The position numbers were made by a program, and so were the translations under genes. The notes under the pieces are model-generated. The model ran no database searches. It worked only from the letters and a program-made list of their open reading frames with translations, and had not been told where the DNA came from. From assembly GCF_014334325.1 (NCBI RefSeq), contig NZ_JACSET010000001.1, forward strand, positions 93,777 to 157,776: 64,000 bases of DNA, in the 5' to 3' direction. Of the stretch, positions 1 through 8,243 are shown one piece after another; position 1 is the first letter of the stretch, and every line of letters starts with the position of its first letter. This stretch comes from Treponema sp. Marseille-Q4130 (lineage in GTDB: Bacteria > Spirochaetota > Spirochaetia > Treponematales > Treponemataceae).

Positions 1-1
1 G

Positions 2-1057
2 AAAAAGATTCCGTATATCGAAGCCGAATTTGCCGACGGTTCGAAAGAAAAACTGTGGACGACGTTCAGCGATCATCAAATCGATATAAATCAATATTCG
101 GAAGAAGCGAAAAATTTTTTAAAAGACAATCTCACCTTTCTCTCCGAACACGGCGCTTCGATCGTGAGGCTCGATGCCGTAGCCTATGCGTCAAAGCGCG
201 AAGGTACGAATTGCTTTTTCGTCGAACCCGAGATTTGGCAGCTGCTCGACGGATGTAATGAGATCCTTTTTCCGCGAGGCGTCGCCGTTCTTCCGGAAAT
301 TCACGAACAGTATTTTATGCAAAAAAAAGTTGAAGCGCACGGCTATTATACTTACGACTTTCAGCTTCCCATGCTCACGCTCAATGCGTTGTATTTCGGA
401 AGCTCGCTGTATTTGAAAAATTGGCTCCTCGTCTGCCCGCGAAAACAGTTTACGACGCTCGATACGCACGACGGTATCGGAGTCGTCGATGCGCGTTATT
501 TGATGAGCGACGAAGATCTCCTTGCGACGCGGCGGAAATGTTTCGAAACGAATCCGGGAACGTATGAGCTCTATGAAAAATTCGGCGTGCACATGGATCT
601 CGATCGTTTCGATACGTATCAAATCAACTGCACGTATTATTCGGCGTGCGGCAATGACGATAAAAAATATTTTATCGCGCGCGCGTTGCAGTTTTTCGCA
701 CCCGGCATTCCGCAAGTGTATTACGTCGGTCTGTGGGGCGGCAAAAACGATTTCGAGCTTTGCAATAAAACCGGCGTGCATCGCGATATAAACCGTCATT
801 ATTATCCGCTCAGTGAAATCGATTCCGTTTCAGCTTCTCCGCTTGTGAAAAAAATTCTTGCGCTCATGAGATTCCGCAATACGCATCCCGCGTTCGACGG
901 CGAATTTCATCTTTTGCCGTCGGATGAACACAGTTTGCGCATCTTGAGAAAAAACGGCGCCGAGTATGCATACCTTTTTGTCGATTTCACATCCTTTTCG
1001 TGCGATATCGCATATTCGGAGGACGGCGGCGAACGGCATTTTCCGTGTTCATTCTGA
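2..1057 (+). CDS. Sucrose-phosphorylase-type GH13 enzyme (5' partial)
   Basis: C-terminal about 351 residues of a GH13 subfamily 18 glycoside phosphorylase; the reading frame is open from base 2, so the start lies outside the window. Family hallmarks are in order: RLDAVAYASK holds the Asp nucleophile (codon near 173), PEIHEQY holds the Glu acid/base (codon 296), and LDTHDGIGV holds the stabilising Asp near 470. QVYYVGLWGGKND and RDINRHYY follow, also typical of sucrose phosphorylase. These enzymes are cytoplasmic and cleave sucrose, or relatives such as sucrose-6-phosphate or glucosylglycerate, with phosphate to give glucose-1-phosphate. Substrate cannot be fixed from what is visible. The next gene is another carbohydrate-active enzyme. 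Confidence 0.88.
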   Translation, partial: KKIPYIEAEFADGSKEKLWTTFSDHQIDINQYSEEAKNFLKDNLTFLSEHGASIVRLDAVAYASKREGTNCFFVEPEIWQLLDGCNEILFPRGVAVLPEIHEQYFMQKKVEAHGYYTYDFQLPMLTLNALYFGSSLYLKNWLLVCPRKQFTTLDTHDGIGVVDARYLMSDEDLLATRRKCFETNPGTYELYEKFGVHMDLDRFDTYQINCTYYSACGNDDKKYFIARALQFFAPGIPQVYYVGLWGGKNDFELCNKTGVHRDINRHYYPLSEIDSVSASPLVKKILALMRFRNTHPAFDGEFHLLPSDEHSLRILRKNGAEYAYLFVDFTSFSCDIAYSEDGGERHFPCSF

Positions 1058-1199
1058 AAGATCTCATACAGGCTCGACATACTGCGCATTTGGTCGACAA
1101 GAATCGCGTGCAGTTTTGATTTCCTCTTGCGGTTCCGCCTTGTAAAATCGCGGAACGATGCCGTGCGGTAAAAAAATCTCTATTTTTCTAAAAAATATT

Positions 1200-1227
1200 T
1201 TGCGTTTTTATAAAAATGTGGTATACT
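1200..1227 (+). promoter_or_regulatory. Putative promoter of the GH gene
   Basis: TATACT (1222-1227) is a good -10; TTGCGT at 1200-1205 is a poor -35 with a 16-nt spacer. It sits 40 nt before the GTG start at 1267, so an upstream in-frame ATG at 1216 lies inside the promoter and is not a credible start. Confidence 0.5.
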
Positions 1228-1266
1228 GATAAGGACTACTTTCGTACAGCAATTGCAGGAGCACAA

Positions 1267-2697
1267 GTGAATAAGCACGATTTTCCGAAAATTCATTTTT
1301 ACGATCAGGATTTTGTAGACATCTATAATAAAACGTGGTCGATGCTTGCAGCTTTTTGGATCGATCCTGAGACGTCAAAGGAATCGCCTTCCGGCTGTTT
1401 TTTATATCCCGAAAGCGGAAAATGCGTCATCGATCAATTCGAATCGATTTTTTCTTCTTTCTTTCTTGTGTATTCGAACCGCAATTTCAATGCGAGTCAG
1501 AACATCGATTACTTTTACAACAAGCAGGAAAAAAACGGTGCGATCCGCTGGCGCTACGACGCGAAGACCGGAAAGCCCCTTCTGCCGAAAACGAATCCCG
1601 AAGGCGCGGGTATGCCGCTCTTTGCGTGGGCGGAATTCAATCTCTATCACAAATCCGCGAACAAGCGGCGTATAAAAGAGATCATGCCCAAGCTGCAAAA
1701 GTACATGACGTGGCTCGATGAAACATTTAAACAGGAAAACGGTTTGTATGCCGTTCCGTTTACCGCGACGACTATGTTCAATGCTCCTCGCGAAAAAAGC
1801 GTCTATCCCGTCGATTTCAATGCGGCTATGGCGATCAACGCGTCTCACATGTCGGCTCTCGGCGACATCCTCAACGATAAAGATTTGAGTTTTCAATACC
1901 GCCGCATGTACTTTTCGATCAAAACACGCATCAATTCGCTCATGTGGGACGACGCGACGCATTTTTACCACGACCTCGACAAAGACGGAAACCGATTGAA
2001 CGAAAAAACGATCGCGGGATTTTGGCCGCTGCTCGCCGAAATTCCGAACGCCGATAAAGCGGAGCTGCTCATCTCACATTTGAACGATCCCGAAACCTTC
2101 GGTACCGATCATCCGTTTCCGACGCTTTCGGCGGACAGTAAATCCTTTAAAAAAACGGGTGAAGGTTTTTGCGGCAGCGTGTTTCCCGCATTCAATTTTA
2201 TGGTCGTCAAAGGACTCGAAAAATACCGTCACTACGAACTCGCGCGCGAGTGCTCCATACGTCATCTCTACTACATACTCGAAGGACTCATGCCGAACGA
2301 TCCCAAAGAAAAGGGCGATGTGTACGAAGCGTATCTGCCGACAAAAGAAGGCAAAGCGTCCATGTCGAAAGACGTAAGTTTTCCGCGTCCGCATTATCTC
2401 ATCACCGTCGGTCTTTCGACGATCGCGCTGATGATAGAAAACGTCATCGGTCTTTCGATCAGCCTGCCGCGCAAAACGGTCGACTGGATCATCCCGAACC
2501 TCGAAATCATGGGTATCGAAAACCTGTCGCTCAAGCGCAACCTCATAACGATATTGAGCAATAAAAGCAGCCGCGGCTGGGAAATCCAAATGGAAAGCGA
2601 AAAGCTCTACTACTTTACGATCAATATCCTCGATCAAAAGAAAAAGACGCTGCCGATCCCGTCCGGCAAGTGCTCCATGCTTATAGATAAATTGTAA
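1267..2697 (+). CDS. (Alpha/alpha)6-barrel glycoside hydrolase, trehalase/GH63/MGH1-like
   Basis: 476 residues. I chose GTG 1267 because AGGAG (1257-1261) sits 5 nt upstream, whereas the longer frame would begin within the -10 box. The fold is suggested by motifs recalling trehalase and GH63 families: an early VIDQFES segment, EGAGMPLFAWAEF, VDFNAAMAINASHM, the AGFWPLLAEIP signature in the middle, then CGSVFPAFNFMVVKGL and GDVYEAYLP near the C-terminus, a plausible site for the catalytic Glu. There is no signal peptide, so it is probably cytoplasmic. It follows a sucrose-phosphorylase-type gene, which suggests shared oligosaccharide or compatible-solute breakdown. The substrate is unknown. 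Confidence 0.72.
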   Translation: MNKHDFPKIHFYDQDFVDIYNKTWSMLAAFWIDPETSKESPSGCFLYPESGKCVIDQFESIFSSFFLVYSNRNFNASQNIDYFYNKQEKNGAIRWRYDAKTGKPLLPKTNPEGAGMPLFAWAEFNLYHKSANKRRIKEIMPKLQKYMTWLDETFKQENGLYAVPFTATTMFNAPREKSVYPVDFNAAMAINASHMSALGDILNDKDLSFQYRRMYFSIKTRINSLMWDDATHFYHDLDKDGNRLNEKTIAGFWPLLAEIPNADKAELLISHLNDPETFGTDHPFPTLSADSKSFKKTGEGFCGSVFPAFNFMVVKGLEKYRHYELARECSIRHLYYILEGLMPNDPKEKGDVYEAYLPTKEGKASMSKDVSFPRPHYLITVGLSTIALMIENVIGLSISLPRKTVDWIIPNLEIMGIENLSLKRNLITILSNKSSRGWEIQMESEKLYYFTINILDQKKKTLPIPSGKCSMLIDKL

Positions 2698-2730
2698 ATC
2701 GGCAGAATCGGCAAAGGGAATGATCTCACA

Positions 2731-3171
2731 ATGAAAGCACTGATTCAACGCGTAAGTTCCGCATCGGTATCGGTTGACGGTGAATGCTGCGCTTCGATTT
2801 CACGCGGTTTTCTCGTCTTTTTAGGTGTGACGCACGGAGACACGGAAGCGGTTGCCGAAAAGTTGGCGGAAAAAATCCGTAAGCTGCGTATCTTTGAAGA
2901 CGAAAACGGAAAGACGAATTTATCGATCGAAGACGTTGCGGGCGAACTTTTGGTCGTATCGCAGTTTACGCTGTATGCGGACTGCAGGGGCGGCAATCGT
3001 CCCGGTTTTGAAAACGCCGCGAAGGGCGATCATGCGGAGCGCATGTACGAGTATTTTTTGTCGTGCTGCAAAAGCCGCTTCCGCTCTGTCGGTCACGGCA
3101 TTTTCGGTGCCGATATGAAAGTTTCGCTCGTAAACGACGGCCCCTTTACGATCATGCTTGAAACCGACTAG
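2731..3171 (+). CDS. dtd: D-aminoacyl-tRNA deacylase
   Basis: 146 residues, the normal length for Dtd. It removes D-amino acids (and glycine mischarged on tRNA-Ala) from tRNA in the cytoplasm. The family motif SQFTLYADCRGGNRPGF is present around residues 79-95, and the C-terminal NDGPFT carries the Gly-Pro dipeptide that enforces chirality. The N-terminus MKALIQRVSSASVSVDGE is canonical. It begins 33 nt after the glycosidase stop with no promoter evident, so it is probably co-transcribed; no strong ribosome-binding site is visible (AAAGGG lies about 12 nt upstream). Confidence 0.95.
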   Translation: MKALIQRVSSASVSVDGECCASISRGFLVFLGVTHGDTEAVAEKLAEKIRKLRIFEDENGKTNLSIEDVAGELLVVSQFTLYADCRGGNRPGFENAAKGDHAERMYEYFLSCCKSRFRSVGHGIFGADMKVSLVNDGPFTIMLETD

Positions 3172-3222
3172 GCGAAGGCGCACCGGATGAATACACGGAG
3201 TGCAATGGACGCGTGCGAACCC

Positions 3223-3252
3223 TTGAAGTTACGCGCTAAATTCTATTATACT
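3223..3252 (+). promoter_or_regulatory. Putative promoter of the sAC-like cyclase
   Basis: TTGAAG (3223-3228), an 18-nt spacer and TATACT (3247-3252), 57 nt before the ATG at 3310. Confidence 0.5.
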
Positions 3253-3309
3253 TATATATACTCGCAAAAAATACCGAAAGTTCACTTTTATTTTTGAGGT
3301 TTTTTGTTA

Positions 3310-6036
3310 ATGAAAGAAAATTGCATCGACTGCATTTTACGCACGGATACCGACATAACGCCCGAACAGCTCTTTTTTATGACGCGTTATGTTCCCTATC
3401 GCGTCGTAAAAATGATGGGTGAATCCGCCTGTTGCTTTTTTGAAAGGACGATAGAAAAGTTTCAAGGCGTCATGGTGTACCTCGATATCATCGGTTTTAC
3501 GAAAATCGTCGACGGCTATATGAAAACCGGACGTGACGTCGCAGACCTTACGAATACGTTGTCCGATTACTATTCGGTCGTCATAGAAACCGTCCGCGGG
3601 TTCGGCGGTTCCGTGTTTCAATTTGCGGGTGATTCTATCCTTATCTGTTTCGAAAGATTGAAAGACGAAAGCGATGAAAACAATTTGCGTCGTGCGCTTG
3701 CGGCGATGATCCTCATCATCGATCTGAGCAACAACTACAATACGGTTTCCGAAGAATTTGTTAATTTTACACTGAAGCCTAAAATCGGCATGGGGCAGGG
3801 GGAAATCTTTCAGATATTTCTCGGCGATACGGAATATTCGATGACGCCGGTGCTTACCGGAGCGGCAGTCATCCAAGCGATCAAAATGGAAGAAGCGTGC
3901 ACGACGCAGGAGATCGTCGTGAGTATTCCTGTGTGGAATCTCGCATGTAAAATAGGACTCGAACGCTACTTTGCAGAACAGGAAGGTTTTTATCACCTGA
4001 CCGATATCCCCGAAGATTTTGCCGCTTCGGTCGAACGCCCCGAATACATCGACGTGGAAACGTGGTTCACAAATCCGCGTTTTTACAACCGTCTGTATTC
4101 GTTTATAAATCCGATCATCTTCAACCGGATAAAAAACAACGTACAGGGCTTCGACGGCGAATACCGTAATGTAACGTGCTGCATGGTTCGTTTCGACGGC
4201 GTTTTTCAACAGGCTGTCAGCGAAGCGTCGATCGCGGAAGGTTATGCGAGTCTTAATAAAATTTATAAAGATCTGCAGGACATCGCAAGCCGTTTCAGCG
4301 GCTATTGCGGTAAGCCCGATTTAAGCGACAAGGGCATCGTGTTTCCCGTCTTTTTCGGTATGCCCGTTGCGATCGAATACAAAGAACGCATGGCGATGCT
4401 GTTCGCCAATAAACTGATCGAAGAAGAACAAAAAGAGGGCGGTAAGATCATCGTCAACGTCGGCATTGCGACCGGCGTCGTCTACGCCGGAGAATTCGGC
4501 GCGAACATGCGTAAAGATTTTACGATCGTCGGCAACGCGATCAACTTTGCCGCGCGCCTCATGATGAACGCGACGAACCACGGCGCTTTTACCGTCTTTA
4601 TCGATGAAGCGACGAAGGTGAAAACCGAAACGATAAGCGAAACGGAAACGATGCCCGGCATCATGCTCAAAGGTTTTTCCGAAATGCAAACCGTGTATCA
4701 TCTTTTGATGATCAAAAAGGATACGGGAAAAGTAAACCATAAGACAGAGCTTCTCGGACGGAGCGGAGAACTTGCGGCGCTCGCATCGCTGTATGAAAAG
4801 AGCAGAAGGGGAGAGTTGTGTTTCGCTCCGATCATCGGCGATATCGGTATCGGAAAATCCTATCTCGTCGAACAATGTACATCGGACATTATGGCGAAAT
4901 ATGCCGACACCGTCGTCATGTACGGCAGGGCGTATTCGTATGAATCGGGCACTCCGTTTTTTTTGTGGCGCGATATCATAAAGCGCGTCGTCGGCATAAC
5001 CGATTCGATGCAGGGCGAAATGCTTTTGCTGCACGTTCTGAACAAATTTGCGCGTGATCTTCCGTCCGATAAAAATTGGGTATCGTATTTTTTGACGACG
5101 CTCGGTTACAGCTTTGCGGAAAATCCCGTGACGGCGCATCTCGATGCGGCGTCAAAGCAGCAGCACTTTTTTGCCCTCGTGTATACGCTGCTTGTAAACT
5201 ACGCGGAAAATCATCCGCTCGTCATCGTGCTTGAAAATCTGCAGTGGAGCGATAATCTTTCGCTGCACTTGCTTTCGTATTTGTTCCGCAAGCCGAAGAC
5301 CGCGCCGATCCTCATCATACCCGTTTCTCGCGAATCGAAAACGGTCAAACGTCTCTATTCTTTAAATAATATGAAAGTGCTGCGCCTTGCGCATTTGCGC
5401 GATGCGACTGCTGCTCAGCTTGCGGCAAAATTGCTCGATTTCGAAACACCCGATAAATTGCTTATTGCGAAGATAGTCGCGGCGGCCGGCGGCAACCCGA
5501 TGTACATCGAAGTTATCGTCGAAAGCCTCATATCCGGCAAAAAAATCGATAAAACCGAAGACGGGCATTATCACCTTGTCGGTCCCGTGAACGATATAAA
5601 GATCCCCTATACGATCGAAAATGTGATCCTCGTGCAGCTGAACGCGCTGCCCTACGAAGCGCAGGTCATCTGCAAAAACGCTTCCGTTATCGGCAGGACG
5701 TTTTCACTCGATGTGCTGGAAGCCCTTGTCGGCGAAACGATTTCTCACAGCGTCGTCGAACATTCGCTTGCCGAACTCGAAGCGCACGGCTTTATACTCT
5801 GCAACAACGCGAAGCGCACGCTCTTTACATTTAAGGACGCGACGATGCGCGACGTCATCTATAAGACGATTATCGAATCGACGCGGAAGAGTTTGAACAC
5901 CGCGATCATGAATTATCTCGAAGAAAAATACAAAGACAATATTCGGCCGGCTGTCGGTAAGCTGCTCTACTATGCGAAGGAAGCGAAAGACGACGATGCG
6001 ATCGCAAAATATACGAAACTTGCTGCGGAGAACTGA
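3310..6036 (+). CDS. Soluble-adenylyl-cyclase-like protein: two cyclase domains plus STAND/AAA ATPase
   Basis: 908 residues from ATG 3310 (GAGG 10 nt upstream; a TTG at 3304 is the alternative). No signal peptide or membrane segment. Domain C1 (about 50-230) has YLDIIGFTKIV and FQFAGDSIL, supplying the two metal-binding Asp residues. Domain C2 (about 280-460) lacks those but ends with FTIVGNAINFAARLMM, supplying the transition-state Asn and Arg. One complete active site therefore forms between C1 and C2, as in mammalian soluble adenylyl cyclase. A P-loop follows (GDIGIGKS, about 510) with a Walker B-like LVIVLENLQWSD. The mammalian enzyme is bicarbonate-stimulated; whether this one is cannot be told. 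The long TPR tail of sAC is absent. manA starts 4 nt after its stop. Confidence 0.88.
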   Translation: MKENCIDCILRTDTDITPEQLFFMTRYVPYRVVKMMGESACCFFERTIEKFQGVMVYLDIIGFTKIVDGYMKTGRDVADLTNTLSDYYSVVIETVRGFGGSVFQFAGDSILICFERLKDESDENNLRRALAAMILIIDLSNNYNTVSEEFVNFTLKPKIGMGQGEIFQIFLGDTEYSMTPVLTGAAVIQAIKMEEACTTQEIVVSIPVWNLACKIGLERYFAEQEGFYHLTDIPEDFAASVERPEYIDVETWFTNPRFYNRLYSFINPIIFNRIKNNVQGFDGEYRNVTCCMVRFDGVFQQAVSEASIAEGYASLNKIYKDLQDIASRFSGYCGKPDLSDKGIVFPVFFGMPVAIEYKERMAMLFANKLIEEEQKEGGKIIVNVGIATGVVYAGEFGANMRKDFTIVGNAINFAARLMMNATNHGAFTVFIDEATKVKTETISETETMPGIMLKGFSEMQTVYHLLMIKKDTGKVNHKTELLGRSGELAALASLYEKSRRGELCFAPIIGDIGIGKSYLVEQCTSDIMAKYADTVVMYGRAYSYESGTPFFLWRDIIKRVVGITDSMQGEMLLLHVLNKFARDLPSDKNWVSYFLTTLGYSFAENPVTAHLDAASKQQHFFALVYTLLVNYAENHPLVIVLENLQWSDNLSLHLLSYLFRKPKTAPILIIPVSRESKTVKRLYSLNNMKVLRLAHLRDATAAQLAAKLLDFETPDKLLIAKIVAAAGGNPMYIEVIVESLISGKKIDKTEDGHYHLVGPVNDIKIPYTIENVILVQLNALPYEAQVICKNASVIGRTFSLDVLEALVGETISHSVVEHSLAELEAHGFILCNNAKRTLFTFKDATMRDVIYKTIIESTRKSLNTAIMNYLEEKYKDNIRPAVGKLLYYAKEAKDDDAIAKYTKLAAEN

Positions 6037-6040
6037 CGCG

Positions 6041-6973
6041 ATGCGTGAAATTATTTTATTAAATCCCGTTCTAAAAGAGACGGTGTGGGGCGGAAAGCGC
6101 CTTTCAGAATACGGTTATGAGCTTCCGAGCGATCGTGTCGGAGAAGCGTGGGCGATCAGCGCGCACCCGAACGGTGACTGTACGATTTCAGGCGGCGCTT
6201 TCGGCGGTATGCATCTTTCCGAGCTTTGGAAAAATCATCGCGAGCTTTTCGGCGGAGATGCGGGGGAGCGTTTTCCGCTTTTGACGAAGATCATCGATGC
6301 GGAGCGCGACTTGTCCATCCAAGTGCATCCCGACGATGCGTACGCAAAGCTGCACGAAAACGGCTCTTTCGGCAAAACCGAATGCTGGTACATCCTCGAT
6401 GCCGTACCCGGTGCGAAGATCGTCATCGGGCACAATGCGAAAAACCGCGATGAAGTGCGGGAGATGATCGAACAAAAGCGCTGGAACGAATTTATCCGCG
6501 AAGTGCCGGTGCGTAAAGGCGATTTTTTCTTTATTGCGCCGGGAACGGTTCACGCGATAAAGGGCGGCACCCTTTTGCTCGAAACTCAGCAAAGCAGCGA
6601 CGTTACCTACCGAGTCTACGATTACGATAGGCCGGGAAGCGACGGAAAGCCCCGCGCCCTTCACATCGCCGAGAGCATCGATGTCATAACGGCGCCCTTT
6701 GAAGAGCGCGAAGTGCAAAAAGATCCGAATAAAACGATCAATAAAAATCTCGACGAACTCGTAAGCTGTCCGTATTTTTCCGTGTGGACGCTCGACGTGC
6801 ACGGGAGGGCGGAGATCGCACAGGATCAAAAGTTTATGCTCGTCTCCGTCGTCGAAGGCGCAGGGACTGTTGACGGAAAAGCGATCCGGAAGGGGAGCCA
6901 CTTTATCCTTCCGTACGAGTACGGGCGGGCGATCTTCGAAGGTGATATGCAGCTCGTCATATCCGCAGTGTAA
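6041..6973 (+). CDS. manA: Mannose-6-phosphate isomerase, class I (short Bacillus-type)
   Basis: 310 residues from ATG 6041. This zinc cupin enzyme interconverts mannose-6-phosphate and fructose-6-phosphate. FPLLTKIIDAERDLSIQVHPDD (residues about 80-101) contains the QVHPDD metal/catalytic motif; GKTECWYILDA supplies the next ligand Glu, and IAPGTVHAIKGG the later His. WGGKRLSEYG at the N-terminus is characteristic of the short class. Only 4 nt separates it from the cyclase gene, whose last codons contain the ribosome-binding site GCGGAG, so the two are probably co-transcribed. Confidence 0.93.
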   Translation: MREIILLNPVLKETVWGGKRLSEYGYELPSDRVGEAWAISAHPNGDCTISGGAFGGMHLSELWKNHRELFGGDAGERFPLLTKIIDAERDLSIQVHPDDAYAKLHENGSFGKTECWYILDAVPGAKIVIGHNAKNRDEVREMIEQKRWNEFIREVPVRKGDFFFIAPGTVHAIKGGTLLLETQQSSDVTYRVYDYDRPGSDGKPRALHIAESIDVITAPFEEREVQKDPNKTINKNLDELVSCPYFSVWTLDVHGRAEIAQDQKFMLVSVVEGAGTVDGKAIRKGSHFILPYEYGRAIFEGDMQLVISAV

Positions 6974-6989
6974 ACGCGGGGCGCATGGA

Positions 6990-7835
6990 TTGACGGCGCA
7001 CGATACGAAAAGTGCTGTAGGGGAGGCGGTGTCCGCGGCGGATGCCGCCGTCGGAACAGGGAGCACAAAAGGCGCTACGGGAGAAGCGGCGGTCGGCACG
7101 GATGCTGCGCTTAACGTCGGGAAAATCGGAAATGCCGAATGCGCTCGATGCGAAGAGGATCGCTTTTCGCGCACGAGGATGCTCGTCGGGGAAGACGGCA
7201 TCGAAACGCTGAAAAAAAGCCGCGTCGCCGTGTTCGGTATCGGAGGAGTCGGAGGCTTTGTCGTCGAAGCGCTCGCCCGTGCGGGTATCGGTTCTCTCGA
7301 TATCGTCGATAACGATACCGTTTCCCTTTCAAACATAAACCGGCAGATATTCGCGCTTTGCAGTACGGTCGGCGCGTATAAAGTCGATGTCGCCGCTTCG
7401 CGTATCCGCGACATCAATCCCGAATGCGAAGTAACGGCGCATTGCTGTTTTTTTCTTCCCGACACGACCGGCGTCTTTGACTTTTCCCGCTGGGATTACG
7501 TCGTCGATGCCGTCGATACCGTTGCGGCAAAGATCGAAATAATTAAAAGAGCCGAAGATGCGGGTACGCGCGTCATAAGCGCCATGGGTACCGGAAATAA
7601 ATTCGACGCGTCGCGTTTTCGCATTGGGGACATAGCGGAGACGAGCGTGTGTCCGCTTGCGCGCGTCGTGCGGCGGGAATTGAAAAAGAGAGGCATAGAA
7701 AAAGTCGCGGTACTGTATTCGACGGAGGTGCCTGCCGTCCGGGAAAAACCGCCTGCAAGCATTTCGTTCGTGCCCGCCGCCGCGGGGCTTTTGATCGCGC
7801 AAAAGGTCGTGTGCGATTTGCTTGAAAAAGCGTAA
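6990..7835 (+). CDS. tcdA: tRNA threonylcarbamoyladenosine dehydratase (ThiF/E1-like)
   Basis: About 281 residues from TTG 6990; the start is uncertain because the first 50 residues are a low-complexity Ala/Gly/Thr tract not found in the family, which really begins near EDRFSRTRMLVG. The adenylating core is clear: AVFGIGGVGGFVVEALARAGIG is the glycine-rich nucleotide loop, NDTVSLSNINRQIFA is the DxxxxxNxNRQ motif, and WDYVVDAVDTVAAK and SAMGTGNKFD are typical of TcdA. The enzyme uses ATP to cyclise t6A37 to ct6A in tRNA. GTG 7029 is an alternative start but lies only 2 nt after a GGAGG. It follows manA by 16 nt. Confidence 0.85.
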   Translation: MTAHDTKSAVGEAVSAADAAVGTGSTKGATGEAAVGTDAALNVGKIGNAECARCEEDRFSRTRMLVGEDGIETLKKSRVAVFGIGGVGGFVVEALARAGIGSLDIVDNDTVSLSNINRQIFALCSTVGAYKVDVAASRIRDINPECEVTAHCCFFLPDTTGVFDFSRWDYVVDAVDTVAAKIEIIKRAEDAGTRVISAMGTGNKFDASRFRIGDIAETSVCPLARVVRRELKKRGIEKVAVLYSTEVPAVREKPPASISFVPAAAGLLIAQKVVCDLLEKA

Positions 7836-8243
7836 GTTCGCTGATGATATTAATAATCGGTTTGGGTGCGGAGCTTGGCGGGACTCGAAATTGAATTTAA
7901 TAATTAATAAATTGTGAAAGAAATCCCAAGCCGACGAAAAAGGGCTGTCCAAAAACTTCAGTTTTTGAACAGCTTCCTTGATTTTATATGCGATGTTTAA
8001 AATTAAGTCCTTGCAATATAAAGACTTAATTTTAAACTCGACGGGCTGTCGAAAAAGTAACCAACTTTTGAGACAGCCCCCTGTTTTTGAACGGTCTGCT
8101 TTCGACGATGCTTTTACACCGTCAACCTACGCCCGCGCGGAGCGGTGCCGAAGGCAGACGCCGGAGCGAACGCAAGCGAGGGAAGCGGCCGAGCGTGAGC
8201 GAGCCGCGGAGGGCGGGTTCTTCCGGCCGTTTCGTCCCGATTT
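7836..8243. other. Convergent intergenic region with hairpins and a GC-rich repeat-like tract
   Basis: No gene seen. Three consecutive hairpins occupy 7944-8079 (annotated separately). From about 8130 to 8230 the sequence is GC-rich and purine-biased with recurring GAGCGNNNGCGAG-like phrases; similar-looking tracts lie at about 17041-17165 and 23290-23375. The region probably terminates transcription from both sides. Confidence 0.6.
7944..8079. repeat. Triple hairpin, member of a dispersed palindrome family
   Basis: Hairpin 1 (7944-7973): GCTGTCCAAAAAC and GTTTTTGAACAGC around TTCA. Hairpin 2 (7995-8037): GTTTAAAATTAAGTC and its exact 15-nt complement with a 13-nt loop. Hairpin 3 (8043-8079): GGGCTGTC and GACAGCCC enclosing AAAAGT/ACTTTT, followed by CCTGTTTTT. 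The outermost arms of hairpins 1 and 3 are also complementary, giving an element of about 137 bp with terminal inverted repeats. Confidence 0.75.

Noticed and set aside
1216-1266. Earlier ATG start for the glycosidase gene
   Set aside because: It overlaps the -10 box TATACT, while GTG 1267 has AGGAG at good spacing.
8085-8240. GC-rich tract resembling a structured RNA gene
   Set aside because: No consistent long pairing or promoter found by eye, and similar purine-rich tracts occur at 17041-17165 and 23290-23375.
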